Assembly: GCF_014653115.1 (NCBI RefSeq)
Contig: NZ_BNAD01000002.1
Location: forward strand, 433,677-497,676
Length of the DNA: 64,000 nt
Reading direction: 5' to 3'
Source of the DNA: Nocardioides flavus (ex Wang et al. 2016)
GTDB lineage: Bacteria > Actinomycetota > Actinomycetes > Propionibacteriales > Nocardioidaceae
Part shown: positions 8,008 to 16,730 of the stretch, in pieces
How positions within the stretch are numbered: the first letter of the stretch is position 1
Layout of the letters: every line of letters begins with the position of its first letter
Program-made: the position numbers and the translations under genes
Notes under the pieces: model-generated
Seen by the model: only the letters and a program-made list of their open reading frames with translations
Databases searched by the model: none
Told to the model about the DNA's origin: nothing

Positions 8008-9015
8008 ATGAGCGCACCGACCCGACAGGACGACGCCCCCACCACCGCGCCCGGGCGCCAGGTGGGTGGCCTCCCGCTCCAGGTCTACGTCGTCTTCGCC
8101 GTGCTCGGTGCCCTCGTGGTGTCGCAGCAGTGGCTGGTGCCGCGACTCGACTCGCCCGCGCTGGCCACCTGGAGCACGATCTTCGTCGCGATCGTCGTGC
8201 AGTCGATCCCGTTCCTCGTCGGGGGCGTCCTGCTCGCGGGAGTCATCGCGACGATGCTCTCGGAGAAGGCGCTGCGCAGGCTCGTCCCGGCCAACCCGGG
8301 CCTCGGCGTGCCCGTCGCCGGCCTCGCCGGCGTGGCCCTGCCGGGGTGCGAGTGCGCGTCGGTGCCGGTCGCGAGCAGCCTGATGCGGCGCGGGGTCGCG
8401 CCGGCGGTGGCGCTGACGTTCCTGCTCGCCGCCCCCGCGGTCAACCCGGTCGTGCTGGTGTCGACCGCCGTCGCCTTCCCCAACCGGCCCGAGATCGTGC
8501 TGGCGCGCTTCCTGGCCTCGCTGGTGACCGCCGTCGCGGTCGGCTGGCTGTGGCTGCGCTTCGCCGGACGGGTGCCGATCCTGCACCGCCAGCGCACCCA
8601 CGACCACGGCGAGGGCGCCGCGCAGGCCTTCCTCGGCAGCGTGCGCCACGACTTCATCCACGCAGCGGGCTTCCTCGTGCTGGGCGCGATGATCGCGGCC
8701 GCGATCAACACGTTCGTGCCGCGCGAGATCATCGACAGCGTCGCAGGCAACGTCTTCCTCGCGGTGGGCTCGATGGCGATCTTCGCCTTCGTCGTCGCCC
8801 TCTGCTCGGAGGCCGACGCGTTCGTCGCCGCCAGCCTCAGCGCCTTCTCCGACACCGCCAAGCTCGTCTTCATGGTGGTCGGCCCGGCGATGGACGTGAA
8901 GCTCGCCTCGATGGAGTCCGGCCAGTTCGGCGGTGCGTTCGCCCTGCGCTTCGTCCCGCTCGTGATCGTCGTGGCCGTGCTGTCGGCCTGTGGCATGGGA
9001 TGGTGGCTGCTGTGA
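8008..9015 (+). CDS. permease of the ArsP/DUF318 family (COG0701)
   Basis: A 335-residue membrane protein with about eight hydrophobic segments. The family signature LPGCECASVPVASSL lies near residue 112 and its relative LCSEADAFVAASL in the second half. The loop between halves is His-rich (HRQRTHDHGE), which could bind metal. It overlaps the next gene by GTGA; permease plus TIGR03943 partner is a conserved pairing (B. subtilis YcgR/YcgQ). Position just after the zinc-starvation operon suggests a metal- or cofactor-related role, but no Zur-like box was seen in the 93-bp gap. Confidence 0.85.
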   Translation: MSAPTRQDDAPTTAPGRQVGGLPLQVYVVFAVLGALVVSQQWLVPRLDSPALATWSTIFVAIVVQSIPFLVGGVLLAGVIATMLSEKALRRLVPANPGLGVPVAGLAGVALPGCECASVPVASSLMRRGVAPAVALTFLLAAPAVNPVVLVSTAVAFPNRPEIVLARFLASLVTAVAVGWLWLRFAGRVPILHRQRTHDHGEGAAQAFLGSVRHDFIHAAGFLVLGAMIAAAINTFVPREIIDSVAGNVFLAVGSMAIFAFVVALCSEADAFVAASLSAFSDTAKLVFMVVGPAMDVKLASMESGQFGGAFALRFVPLVIVVAVLSACGMGWWLL

Positions 9016-9701
9016 CACGCGCGACCCAGACCCTGCTGCTGGCGGTCACCGGCGCCGTGCTGCTCCGCATGGCCGCGGGGGACGCCTACCTGCGCTACGT
9101 GAACTCCTGGATGCGCTGGCCGCTCATCGCGTGCGGCGTCCTCCTGATCGTCCTGGCGCTGGCGGACCTGTGGCGCGACCAGGGCTCGCAGGACGACGGG
9201 CACGACGCCCACGTCCCGCGGGCGGCCTGGCTCCTCTTCGCCCCGTCGCTCGTCTTCTTCCTCATCGCCCCTCCTGCCCTCGGCGCCCACTTCGCCGAGC
9301 GCGCCCAGAACGCGGTCGTCCCGATCAAGGAGGCGAGCGAGGTCTCGCTGCCCCCGCTTCCCGAGGGTGACCCGGTGGCCCTGACGCTCGACGACGTCCT
9401 GTTCCGCGCGGCGTACGACGACGGGGCCACCCTCGCCGACCGCCGCCTCGAGCTCACCGGGTTCGTCAGCCGGGACAAGTCCGGCACCTGGTACGTCACG
9501 CAGTTCGGCATCAACTGCTGCGCCGCCGACGCCACCGTCATGCGCATCGCCGCGTCCGGCGTGGAGGCACCGCCCGACGACCAGTGGGTGCGCGTGGTCG
9601 CCACGCACGTCCCCGGCACGGGGGACGGCGGCGTGGAGCCGCCGGAGGTGACCATCGAGCAGATCGAGCCCATCGAGGCGCCGAAGAACCAGTACAGCTG
9701 A
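9012..9701 (+). CDS. TIGR03943 family protein (permease partner subunit)
   Basis: About 229 residues. Two to three N-terminal membrane segments (TLLLAVTGAVLLRMA, WPLIACGVLLIVLALADL, LLFAPSLVFFLIAPPAL) are followed by an extracytoplasmic domain with the typical LTGFVSRD and FGINCCAADA motifs. GTG overlapping the permease stop was chosen as start; an ATG at 9000 is an alternative. Family members are encoded beside ArsP/DUF318 permeases. The biochemical function is unknown. Confidence 0.82.
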   Translation: MTRATQTLLLAVTGAVLLRMAAGDAYLRYVNSWMRWPLIACGVLLIVLALADLWRDQGSQDDGHDAHVPRAAWLLFAPSLVFFLIAPPALGAHFAERAQNAVVPIKEASEVSLPPLPEGDPVALTLDDVLFRAAYDDGATLADRRLELTGFVSRDKSGTWYVTQFGINCCAADATVMRIAASGVEAPPDDQWVRVVATHVPGTGDGGVEPPEVTIEQIEPIEAPKNQYS

Positions 9702-9721
9702 GGCAGGCCACGAAATGGCGA

Positions 9722-9751
9722 GGAGGCCGCACCGTGATCGGTGCGGCCTCC
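9722..9751. terminator. bidirectional hairpin terminator
   Basis: A perfect 12-bp stem (GGAGGCCGCACC with its complement) and a 6-nt loop between the convergent TIGR03943 and HU-like genes. It can serve both strands. Confidence 0.85.
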
Positions 9752-9771
9752 CGTCGTACGCGGGGCGTACG

Positions 9772-10047
9772 TCAGCCGTTGAGGCTCTGCTTGAGGGCAG
9801 AGGCCGGCTTGAAGCCGGCGCTGCGGGACGCGGCGATCTCCATCGCCTCGCCGGTCTGCGGGTTGCGGCCCGAGCGGGCGGCGCGCTCGCGGACCTCGAA
9901 CGTGCCGAAGCCGGGCAGGGTCACCTTGTCGCCGTTGGCGAGGGCGGACGAGATGGCCTCGACCACCGCGTCGACCGCGGACTCGGCGCCGGACTTGGAC
10001 AGGTCGGCGCCCTGGGCGACGGCGTCGACGAGCTCACGCTTGTTCAT
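9772..10047 (-). CDS. hup: HU family DNA-binding protein (short form)
   Basis: A 91-residue histone-like protein. MNKRELVDAVAQGADLSKSG is the HU N-terminal helix pair, and GFGTFEVRERAARSGRNPQT contains the beta-arm with the RNPQTG tip that intercalates DNA. It ends shortly after the core and lacks the long Lys/Ala/Pro tail of the usual actinobacterial HupB. A Zur-like palindrome sits about 30 bp upstream of its start, so it may be a zinc-responsive HU paralogue; this is inference. Confidence 0.92.
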   Translation of the reverse strand: MNKRELVDAVAQGADLSKSGAESAVDAVVEAISSALANGDKVTLPGFGTFEVRERAARSGRNPQTGEAMEIAASRSAGFKPASALKQSLNG

Positions 10048-10076
10048 CTGAGTGTTCTCCTTGGTGCTTCAGGTAT

Positions 10077-10091
10077 TGGGAATGATTCTCA
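10077..10091. promoter_or_regulatory. Zur-like operator upstream of the HU-like gene
   Basis: TGGGAATGATTCTCA is a 7-1-7 inverted repeat with six of seven paired positions and fits the Zur consensus better than the box before rpmE2. It lies 30 bp upstream of the HU-like start codon, in promoter position. A Fur-type box cannot be excluded from sequence alone. Confidence 0.65.
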
Positions 10092-10179
10092 TCATAGTCG
10101 GGGAGTCGTCGCTCCCCACCCGCCCACACTGTCAGAGCGCGGAGACATCCGCGCGCACAGGCCCCCCGAAATGGTGCGG

Positions 10180-10671
10180 TCAGGGAGGGCAGGACTGCTG
10201 GAGGTAGGCCGAGAAGGCCGCGTCGCCGCCGGCGACGGGCTCTCTCGTCGCCCCCACTGCGCCGGGCTCCAGCGAGAGACCGATGGAGTCGTACACGCTC
10301 CCGATGAGGGTGTGGTAGCCGCTGCGCGCGGGCAACGACATCCCGGCCGGGACACCGGTGTCGACGAGGGCGTCTGCCGACGCCTCGAGCGCGGCCTCGT
10401 CGATCGAGCCGGCGACGTACTGCGCCTGGCTGTCGGCGAGCGCGCGGAAGCCGGCGCAGAAGTCCTCGTCGGTGGCGACCGCGGGAGCGGACGGCGCGGT
10501 GGCAGTCTCGGCGGGCGTGGCTGGCGCCCCGGCGGGCTCCGGGGCGCCAGCGGGAGCGTCGCCGGCCGGGCGCTGGACGACGCCGATCAGCACCACAAGG
10601 GCCAGGACACCGAGCGCGAGCACGATCCGGGAGGTCGGCCAGGACCGGATGCGGTCTGCCGGTGTCGCCAC
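10180..10671 (-). CDS. membrane-anchored or exported protein of unknown function
   Basis: A 163-residue protein with one N-terminal membrane segment (IVLALGVLALVVLIGVV, residues 16-32), a Pro/Ala-rich linker to about residue 65, and a small extracytoplasmic domain with two cysteines (DFCAGF and the terminal QSCPP) that could form a disulfide. The topology is typical of actinobacterial surface proteins. GTG start. I do not recognise a family. Confidence 0.6.
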   Translation of the reverse strand: MATPADRIRSWPTSRIVLALGVLALVVLIGVVQRPAGDAPAGAPEPAGAPATPAETATAPSAPAVATDEDFCAGFRALADSQAQYVAGSIDEAALEASADALVDTGVPAGMSLPARSGYHTLIGSVYDSIGLSLEPGAVGATREPVAGGDAAFSAYLQQSCPP

Positions 10672-10716
10672 TGCTCACGTCCCCTCGGTCTGGTCGGGGA
10701 CATGATCGCACCCGGG

Positions 10717-11376
10717 TCAGCCGGGCTGGGCCGCCTGGTCCGGCGTACCGGAGTAGAGGCGGTCGAGCGTGGCGTGCGGTGAGGGCGCGCGGTCGCGGGT
10801 GGGCGTGAGGTTGTCGCCCGCGGCCTCGACGAGCACCGCGGCGATGTCGCGGACCTTGCGGTTGGTGTCGGCGGAGAACGCCCGCAGGATCGCCCACGCG
10901 GTGTCGGGGTCGACGCTGTAGAGCTGCACCAGCACGCCCTTGGCCTGCTATATCACGGCCCGGTGGTCGACGAAGTCCTCCACCGCGCCGTCGACCTCGT
11001 CGGCGACCGCCTCCTTGCGGACGTCGGTGATGTCGATGAGGTGGCCGACCACCCTCGGGCCGTCGTCCTCGAGGTGACCGGCCGCGATGACGACGCGCTC
11101 GGCGCCGGCGGCGGTCGTGATGCGGTGGACCAGGGAGAACGGCCCACCGCGCTCGAGCGCCGCCTCCCGCGACTCCCACGCCGCCTCGCGGTCCGCGGGG
11201 TCGACGTGGCTCATCACCAGCTCCGTGGTGGGGACCACCTGGCCGGGCTCGAAGCCGTGGATGCGGAACATGCCGTCCGACCACCACCACTCGTCGGTGT
11301 CGAGGCGGCGGGAGAAACGCCCGACCAGTGCGCCGTGAGGCGCGCTGGAACGGCCCCGCGCGGGACGTGTCGTCAT
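10717..11376 (-). pseudogene. PAS-ANTAR regulator interrupted by an amber codon
   Basis: One continuous frame of 219 codons encodes an N-terminal PAS domain (WWWSDGMFRIHGFEPGQ ... HLIDITD, residues 30-120) and a C-terminal ANTAR RNA-binding domain (HRAVI*QAKGVLVQL ... DTAWAILRAFSADTNRKVRDIA). The ANTAR consensus has RAVIEQAKG; here the Glu codon position reads TAG (about 10943-10945), one base from GAG. No other stop or frameshift is seen. The truncated product would keep PAS but lose RNA binding. It may be a true nonsense mutation, a sequencing error, or a suppressed codon. ANTAR proteins act as transcription antiterminators. Confidence 0.8.
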
Positions 11377-11394
11377 GACGGGATCTTGCTCCCC

Positions 11395-12450
11395 TCAGGT
11401 GGTGGACGACAAGACAAATCGCCACTGGAGCCGCGCGACGTACGTCTCCCCGGGCCGCAGCACCGCGGACGGCCACTCCGGCCGGTTGGGCGAGTCGGGG
11501 AAGAGCTGCGGTTCGAGCGCGACACCGTCGCCCTGGCGGTAGCGGCCGCCGCCGGTCCCGCGGCGGGTGCCGTCGAGGCCGTTGGCGGTGTAGACCTGCA
11601 GCCCCGGCTGGTCGGTCCAGACCTCGGCACTCGTCCGGGTGGCCCGCGAGGTGAGCACCGCGGCGCGGCGCAGCCCGCTGCCCTGCACGACGTAGTTGTG
11701 ATCGATGCCCTTGGCGTCGGCGATCTGCGGGTGCTCGGTGCGCACCACCGGGCCGAGCAGCGCCGGCGCACGCAGGTCGAAAGGAGTGCCGGCGACCGGG
11801 GCGTGGTCGCCGAGCGGGATCCCGGTGGCGTCGACGGGCGTGAACTCGTCGGCCTCCACCGTGAGCTCGTGACCGTCGACCGTGCCGGCGCCCTCGCCGT
11901 CGAGGTTGAGGTAGGCGTGGTTGGTGAGGTTGACGACGGTGGCCGCGTCGGTCGTCGCCTCCATCGTGACGCCGACAACCTCACCCTCGACGCGGTAGCG
12001 GACGCTGACGCGCACCTCGCCGGGGAAGCCCTGGTCGCCATCGGGGCTCACGAGCGACAGCACGACCTCGTCCGCCTCGTGGGACACCACGTCCCACAGG
12101 CGCGCGTGGAAGCCGTCCGGGCCTCCGTGCAGGCTGTTGCCGCGGTCGTTGGTGCCCACCTCGACGTCCCGGCCGTCGAGGGTGAAGCGCCCCGCCGCGA
12201 TGCGGTTGGCGTAGCGACCGATGGTGCCGCCGACGTAGTCGCCGCTGGCCAGCCGCTCCTCGACGTCGGGGTGGCCAAGGACGACGTTGCGCCGCTCACC
12301 GTCGCCGCAGGTCACGAGCAGCCGGTGCACCGTGGCGCCGAGGGTGAGCACCTCGGCGACCGGGCCGGGTGCGGCGCCGATCGTCAGCAGGCGCACGTCG
12401 CGCCCGTCGGGCAGCTGGCCGAAGATCTCGTCACGGGGCACAGGGCCCAT
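11395..12450 (-). CDS. galM: aldose 1-epimerase
   Basis: A 351-residue mutarotase. The family blocks are in order: YANRIAAGRF (substrate Arg, about residue 75), HGGPDGFHARLWDV (first catalytic His region, about 100), NLTNHAYLNLDG (catalytic His, about 170) and ALEPQLFPDSPN (catalytic Glu, about 310). It interconverts alpha and beta anomers of galactose or glucose in the cytoplasm. Start at MGPVPRDEIFG; a long upstream frame is noncoding. The gene stands alone, with no Leloir pathway genes nearby. Confidence 0.93.
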   Translation of the reverse strand: MGPVPRDEIFGQLPDGRDVRLLTIGAAPGPVAEVLTLGATVHRLLVTCGDGERRNVVLGHPDVEERLASGDYVGGTIGRYANRIAAGRFTLDGRDVEVGTNDRGNSLHGGPDGFHARLWDVVSHEADEVVLSLVSPDGDQGFPGEVRVSVRYRVEGEVVGVTMEATTDAATVVNLTNHAYLNLDGEGAGTVDGHELTVEADEFTPVDATGIPLGDHAPVAGTPFDLRAPALLGPVVRTEHPQIADAKGIDHNYVVQGSGLRRAAVLTSRATRTSAEVWTDQPGLQVYTANGLDGTRRGTGGGRYRQGDGVALEPQLFPDSPNRPEWPSAVLRPGETYVARLQWRFVLSSTT

Positions 12451-12554
12451 CCTCGGGCATCGCGGGTCAGGGCACGAGCACCCCACCCGAGGGCGTTCGC
12501 GTCGTACCCTGAAGGTGCGGCAAACGCGTGACGTACGACCAGACGGAGTGGCCG

Positions 12555-12800
12555 ATGGCGCGTCCCCATGAGCGACAGGGCGAGCGACGACGCGCCGGTG
12601 CGCTCGAGGTCTCCGGCTTCCGGGTGGTCGACGAGGGGCCGCCCGGTCACGCCGTGCCCGCCTCGCCGCCGCGCACACGTCGCCGGCACCTGTGGCACCG
12701 CTGGGCCGTCGTGCGGGTGGACGCGCACACCACGTACGTGGGGTGCGCGAGGTGCGGGCGGCTGCGCACCCCCACCGTCTTCGAATCACCTGTGCCGTGA
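12555..12800 (+). CDS. small hypothetical protein with CxxC
   Basis: An 81-residue basic protein; the ATG has GGAG 6 nt upstream. The C-terminal half (HLWHRWAVVRVDAHTTYVGC followed by ARCGR) has a single CxxC in a beta-hairpin-like context, possibly half a zinc ribbon. It ends 11 bp before the LexA box of the next gene. No family recognised. Coding status rests on start signals and composition only. Confidence 0.5.
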   Translation: MARPHERQGERRRAGALEVSGFRVVDEGPPGHAVPASPPRTRRRHLWHRWAVVRVDAHTTYVGCARCGRLRTPTVFESPVP

Positions 12801-12810
12801 GCCTTGCTGT

Positions 12811-12826
12811 TCGAACAGACGTTCGA
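12811..12826. promoter_or_regulatory. LexA (SOS) box
   Basis: TCGAACAGACGTTCGA contains CGAACAGACGTTCG, a full match to the Gram-positive/actinobacterial SOS consensus CGAACrnryGTTyG. It ends 11 bp before the HNH endonuclease start, so LexA binding would block that promoter. Confidence 0.85.
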
Positions 12827-12837
12827 TATAGTGAGGC

Positions 12838-14280
12838 ATGCCGTCGCCCACTCGCATCCCTCAGCCGCCCGCAGCGGCTGATGAAGCGCGTGCGACACAG
12901 GTGCTTGACCTGGCTACCAGCGCGCTGCGGGCCCGCCGTCTGGCGGAGGTGGAGGAGCTGCGCCTAGCGATCCAGTGGGCCGTGATCCAGGGACATCCGC
13001 GTGATGAGCGGGACCCGATGGTGACGCTCGGCGGCGAAGGCACCCCGCCGGTCCGCGAGCACGCGATCCCCGAGCTGGCGATGGCGCGCGAGACGCACCC
13101 GGTGACGTCGCGGGCGCTGATGGCTGACGGGCTCGACCTCGTGCACCGACTGCCGGCGACGTGGGCGGTGGTCGAAGCCGGCGACTGCGAGCCGTGGGTG
13201 GCACGCAAGGTCGCGGTCCTCTCGCGCGCCCTGCTGTCCGAGCAGGTGGGTCGTGTCGACCGGGCGGTGGCCAAGGCCATCGCCGGCCACGCCCCGTCCA
13301 CGGTGCTCGAGATCACCCGGGCCAAGGTCATCGAGGCCGACCCCGAGACCCACCGGGCTGAGCGCGAGCGCTCACGGCACGAGCGCTACGTACGCCTCTC
13401 CCGATCCGACGAGTTCGGCTACCGCCACGTGATCGCGCGGGTGACCGCAGGGGACGCCGCCTGGCTCGACGCCATGGTCGACCGCGTCGCCGACATCCTC
13501 GGCACCACCATGGGGGCCGACCACAACCACGACGAGCTCCGGTCCCTCGCGATGGGCTGGCTGGCGCGCCCGGTCGACCTCCTGACGCTCCTGCTCGAGC
13601 ACACCGAGACGTCGGACGACCCCGCTGCCGACGCTCCGGCGTGGGCACCGGAGCACATCGACGAGACCGTGGCCCGGCTGACCACGCTGCCCGCACACCG
13701 CCTCGCCAGGCTCCGCGGCCGCGGCCGGCTCTTCGTCCACGTCACCGACGAGGCCCTCCGCACGCGCACCGGCGTCGCCCGCATCGAGGGCGTGGGCCCG
13801 ATCGACGTGCGCCAGCTCGACGAGGTCCTCGGCCACGCCGACGTCACGGTCACCCCGGTCATCGACCTGCGCGAGCGCCGCCGCGTCGATGCGTACGAGC
13901 ACCCCGAGGACGTCAAGGACCACGTGTGGGTGCAGACCGGCGGCGACTGCTTCCCGTTCACCCCGCGCACCGCCACCCGCGGCGGCGTCGACTTCGACCA
14001 CGCGATCCCGTTCGACGACACCGGGCCACCCGGCCAGACCGGCCCGCACAACTCCGGCCCGCTCCGCCGGCGCCACCACCGCACCAAGACCCACGGCGGC
14101 ATCACCACCCGCGTCGTCGGCCCCGGCCGGCACCTCTGGCGCACGCCCCACGGGCAGGCCTTCCTCGTCGACCACACCGGTACGAGGCGGCTGAGCAAGG
14201 ACCAGGCGTCGGCTATGGCGGACGCGATCAAGGATGGGGTCGAGCTCTACTTCACCCCGTCGCCGATGGTTCCACCCTGA
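12838..14280 (+). CDS. HNH endonuclease with DUF222 (13E12 repeat family)
   Basis: A 480-residue protein of the actinobacterial 13E12/DUF222 family. DUF222 covers roughly residues 20-340 (ELAMARETHPVTSRALM, WVARKVAVLSRALL, RYVRLSRSDEFGYRHVIARV). The C-terminal HNH nuclease is at about residues 375-425: CFPFTPRTATRGGVDFDHAI, then NSGPLRRRHHRTKTH, with DH and HH metal/catalytic residues. The family occurs in many copies in Nocardioides-type genomes, often LexA-controlled, which fits the SOS box just upstream. Its biological role is unsettled; mobile-element and DNA-repair roles have both been suggested. Confidence 0.92.
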   Translation: MPSPTRIPQPPAAADEARATQVLDLATSALRARRLAEVEELRLAIQWAVIQGHPRDERDPMVTLGGEGTPPVREHAIPELAMARETHPVTSRALMADGLDLVHRLPATWAVVEAGDCEPWVARKVAVLSRALLSEQVGRVDRAVAKAIAGHAPSTVLEITRAKVIEADPETHRAERERSRHERYVRLSRSDEFGYRHVIARVTAGDAAWLDAMVDRVADILGTTMGADHNHDELRSLAMGWLARPVDLLTLLLEHTETSDDPAADAPAWAPEHIDETVARLTTLPAHRLARLRGRGRLFVHVTDEALRTRTGVARIEGVGPIDVRQLDEVLGHADVTVTPVIDLRERRRVDAYEHPEDVKDHVWVQTGGDCFPFTPRTATRGGVDFDHAIPFDDTGPPGQTGPHNSGPLRRRHHRTKTHGGITTRVVGPGRHLWRTPHGQAFLVDHTGTRRLSKDQASAMADAIKDGVELYFTPSPMVPP

Positions 14281-14341
14281 ACGACGAAGCTTCGCGTCGA
14301 TCGGGCCCGGTGGCACGGAGTTCCACGCAGACCACGTGTGC

Positions 14342-14875
14342 TCAGAAGCGGCGGACCCAGGGGAAGAATCGGTGGCGCCCCGGCGCCCAGTCCGTGCCCG
14401 ATCGCCCGAAAGCGGCGACCGACACCCGGACCGGCCCTCGGGGCCGCAGGCAGTCACCACTGCGCGTCATCACGACACGCGTCAGGTCAGCGCGGTAGTC
14501 GAACCCACCGGTCACCGGACACGCGATCGGCACGTCGCCGTACACCTGCCAGCGCCTGACCCGCCAGACGTACAACTCATAGATGTTGAGGTCGACGCTG
14601 AGCTCGGGACCCAGGCGGTTCGGGTACATGTCAACCATCACCGACACTGCCGGAGTCGCCGGCCGCCGCAGGTCCCGGTGTCGCACCACGACAGCGACGC
14701 GCCGTTCGTTGGTCACCTCGACGCTGAGGACGTCCGCGCCTGCGCGAACGTCACGGGCAGGATCACTGAACGAGCCGGTGTCCGCGACCGCGCCGGGCGA
14801 CGTCATCAGGCCGGCCACCACGATGCTCGCGACGGAGCTCACCAGGATGCCGCGCCGGTGGTGGCCGCACCGCAT
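14342..14875 (-). CDS. secreted protein of unknown function
   Basis: A 177-residue exported protein. Start at MRCGHHRRG with GGAGG 7 nt upstream. The Sec signal peptide is RRGILVSSVASIVVAGLMTS ending GAVA, with likely cleavage before DTGSF. The mature part begins SDPARDVRAGADVLSVEV, reminiscent of secreted proteins with a 'D-x-x-G-D' calcium-like opening, and contains two cysteines (IACPVTGG, GDCLRP). I do not recognise a named family. Confidence 0.65.
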   Translation of the reverse strand: MRCGHHRRGILVSSVASIVVAGLMTSPGAVADTGSFSDPARDVRAGADVLSVEVTNERRVAVVVRHRDLRRPATPAVSVMVDMYPNRLGPELSVDLNIYELYVWRVRRWQVYGDVPIACPVTGGFDYRADLTRVVMTRSGDCLRPRGPVRVSVAAFGRSGTDWAPGRHRFFPWVRRF

Positions 14876-15026
14876 GACCCACCTCCTCGCCCCCAGTGTC
14901 GTCGGCTCGATCAGGGTGGCAACAGGGTCCAAAGTCCCCCGCCGCCCGACGCCGGCTGGCGAATTACACATTTGTTCTTCACTCATCGGCGTGGCGCACT
15001 TGACATCAGCCCCATACGATCACCTG

Positions 15027-16718
15027 GTGCAACAACAGCCTCACTGGTCACAGACGTCACATCGCGTACCCGCCGCACTGCCACAGCTGCAGCGAGTCGT
15101 ACGCGGAACTGGTCGTGCGACCACGTTGCTCACCGCCGTGCTCGCGCTCGTCCTGCTCGTCGCGCCGACCACCGCGAGCAAGGTCAGCCTGGCGTCGTCG
15201 ACCTACCTGTGCTCCGGGTACGCCGAGTGCCAGGCGGCCGGCTACGGGCACGCGGGCTACCGCCAGGCGGCGTCCACGTCGTGGTGGCGCATGTACACCG
15301 GGCACAACTGCACCAACTACGTCGCCTACCGGCTCGTCCAGTCCGGGATGGCGAACGTCAGGCCCTGGGAGGGCAACGGCAACGCGTCCAACTGGGGCGT
15401 GGCGATGGCGAGCATCACCGACCAGACTCCGACGGTCGGGTCCATCGCCTGGTACCGGTCGAACGTCTCCCCGGCGGGCTCCAACGGCCACGTCGCCTAC
15501 GTCGAGCAGGTCATCTCCGACAGCGAGATCATCGTCTCGGAGGACTACTGGGGCGGGGACTTCCACTGGCGCCGCGTCACGAAGTCCGGCGGGGGCTGGC
15601 CCTCGGGCTTCATCCACTTCAACGACCGCGTGATCGCGCCGACGACGGCACCCGCCATCGTCGGGACCCCTGCGGTCGGCGCCCCGCTCGAGGTGGCCGC
15701 CGGCGGGTGGACGCCCACGCCGACCAACGTCACCGTCCGCTGGCTCGCCGACGGTGCCGCCATCCCCGGCGCCACCGCGGCCAGCTACGTCCCCACCCCC
15801 GACGTGAAGGGCAAGGCCCTCACCGCCGAGGTGACGGCGGAGCTGGACGGCTACTCCCCCGGACGAGCAGTCCTCGCGACCGCCCCCGTCGCCCCGGGCA
15901 GGTTCCAGCCCACGGCGCTGCCCACCATCCAGGGTGTCGCGGAGGTCGGCCAGACGTTGACCCTCACGCCTCCGACGTGGGCGCCGCAGCCCACGAAGGT
16001 CAAGACCCAGTGGTACGCCGACGGGGTCGCCCTTCCCGGGGCCACCGGCACGTCCCTCGTCCTCACCCGGGACCACACCGACAGTCGCATCAGCGCACGC
16101 ACGATCGCGAGCGCGAGCGGCTACAAGAAGTCGAGGTCCACCGCGACCGCGACCGAACCCGTCCTGGCCAAGCCGGTCACGATCACCCGCCCCTCCCGGG
16201 TGAAGGGCACGCCCGTGGTGGGGCAGAAGCTCGTCGCCCGGGCCGGCTCGACGAAGCCCGGAGACGCGACCGCCACGTACGCCTGGTTCCGTGACGGCCA
16301 GCGCATCGCCAAGACCACCAAGCCCACCTACACGGTCCGGCGCGCGGATCTCGGGCGCGCCCTGTCCGTCCAGGTCACCCTGTCCCGACGGCACTTCCGC
16401 AGCACCACGGAGACGGTCGCCGTCCCGGCCGTGACGACCAGGCCCGAGGTGAAGGTGCGCACCGACGCCACGCGCAAGCGCGTCGCGGTGGACGTCCGCG
16501 TCCGCGCTCCCGGGGCGCCGAAGCCGGACGGGACGATGACCGTCAGCGTCGGCGGCCGCACCGTGGAGGTCCAGGTCGTCGGCGGATCGGCACGGGTCGT
16601 CCTGCGCGGTCTCCGTCCCGGCGTCAAGCCGGTGGTCGTGCGCTACGCCGGCACCGACGTCGTGCAGCCTGCCGTCGAGCGCGCGTCCGTCACGGTGCCG
16701 CGGCGCGGCAAGCGGTGA
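15027..16718 (+). CDS. secreted CHAP-domain protein with Ig-like repeats (wall hydrolase candidate)
   Basis: About 563 residues. A membrane-type signal (TTLLTAVLALVLLVAPTTAS, about residues 35-54) precedes a CHAP amidase/peptidase domain: HNCTNYVAYRL gives the catalytic Cys and NGHVAYVEQV the catalytic His, near residues 95 and 155. Three Ig-like repeats of about 85 residues follow (each with xVGxxLxx ... WxADGxxIPGAT ... ), then a fourth beta-sandwich and a basic tail (PRRGKR). It would act outside the cell on peptidoglycan. GTG start is the best upstream choice but has no strong ribosome site; the N terminus is uncertain. Confidence 0.82.
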   Translation: MQQQPHWSQTSHRVPAALPQLQRVVRGTGRATTLLTAVLALVLLVAPTTASKVSLASSTYLCSGYAECQAAGYGHAGYRQAASTSWWRMYTGHNCTNYVAYRLVQSGMANVRPWEGNGNASNWGVAMASITDQTPTVGSIAWYRSNVSPAGSNGHVAYVEQVISDSEIIVSEDYWGGDFHWRRVTKSGGGWPSGFIHFNDRVIAPTTAPAIVGTPAVGAPLEVAAGGWTPTPTNVTVRWLADGAAIPGATAASYVPTPDVKGKALTAEVTAELDGYSPGRAVLATAPVAPGRFQPTALPTIQGVAEVGQTLTLTPPTWAPQPTKVKTQWYADGVALPGATGTSLVLTRDHTDSRISARTIASASGYKKSRSTATATEPVLAKPVTITRPSRVKGTPVVGQKLVARAGSTKPGDATATYAWFRDGQRIAKTTKPTYTVRRADLGRALSVQVTLSRRHFRSTTETVAVPAVTTRPEVKVRTDATRKRVAVDVRVRAPGAPKPDGTMTVSVGGRTVEVQVVGGSARVVLRGLRPGVKPVVVRYAGTDVVQPAVERASVTVPRRGKR

Positions 16719-16730
16719 CCTCCCGGGCGC

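Noticed and set aside
7982..8011. Nine-codon GTG frame overlapping the permease start as a possible leader peptide
   Set aside because: No regulatory structure or metal-related residues; likely chance.
14583..15026. 148-codon upstream extension of the CHAP protein
   Set aside because: It runs antisense through the secreted-protein gene and would bury the signal peptide.
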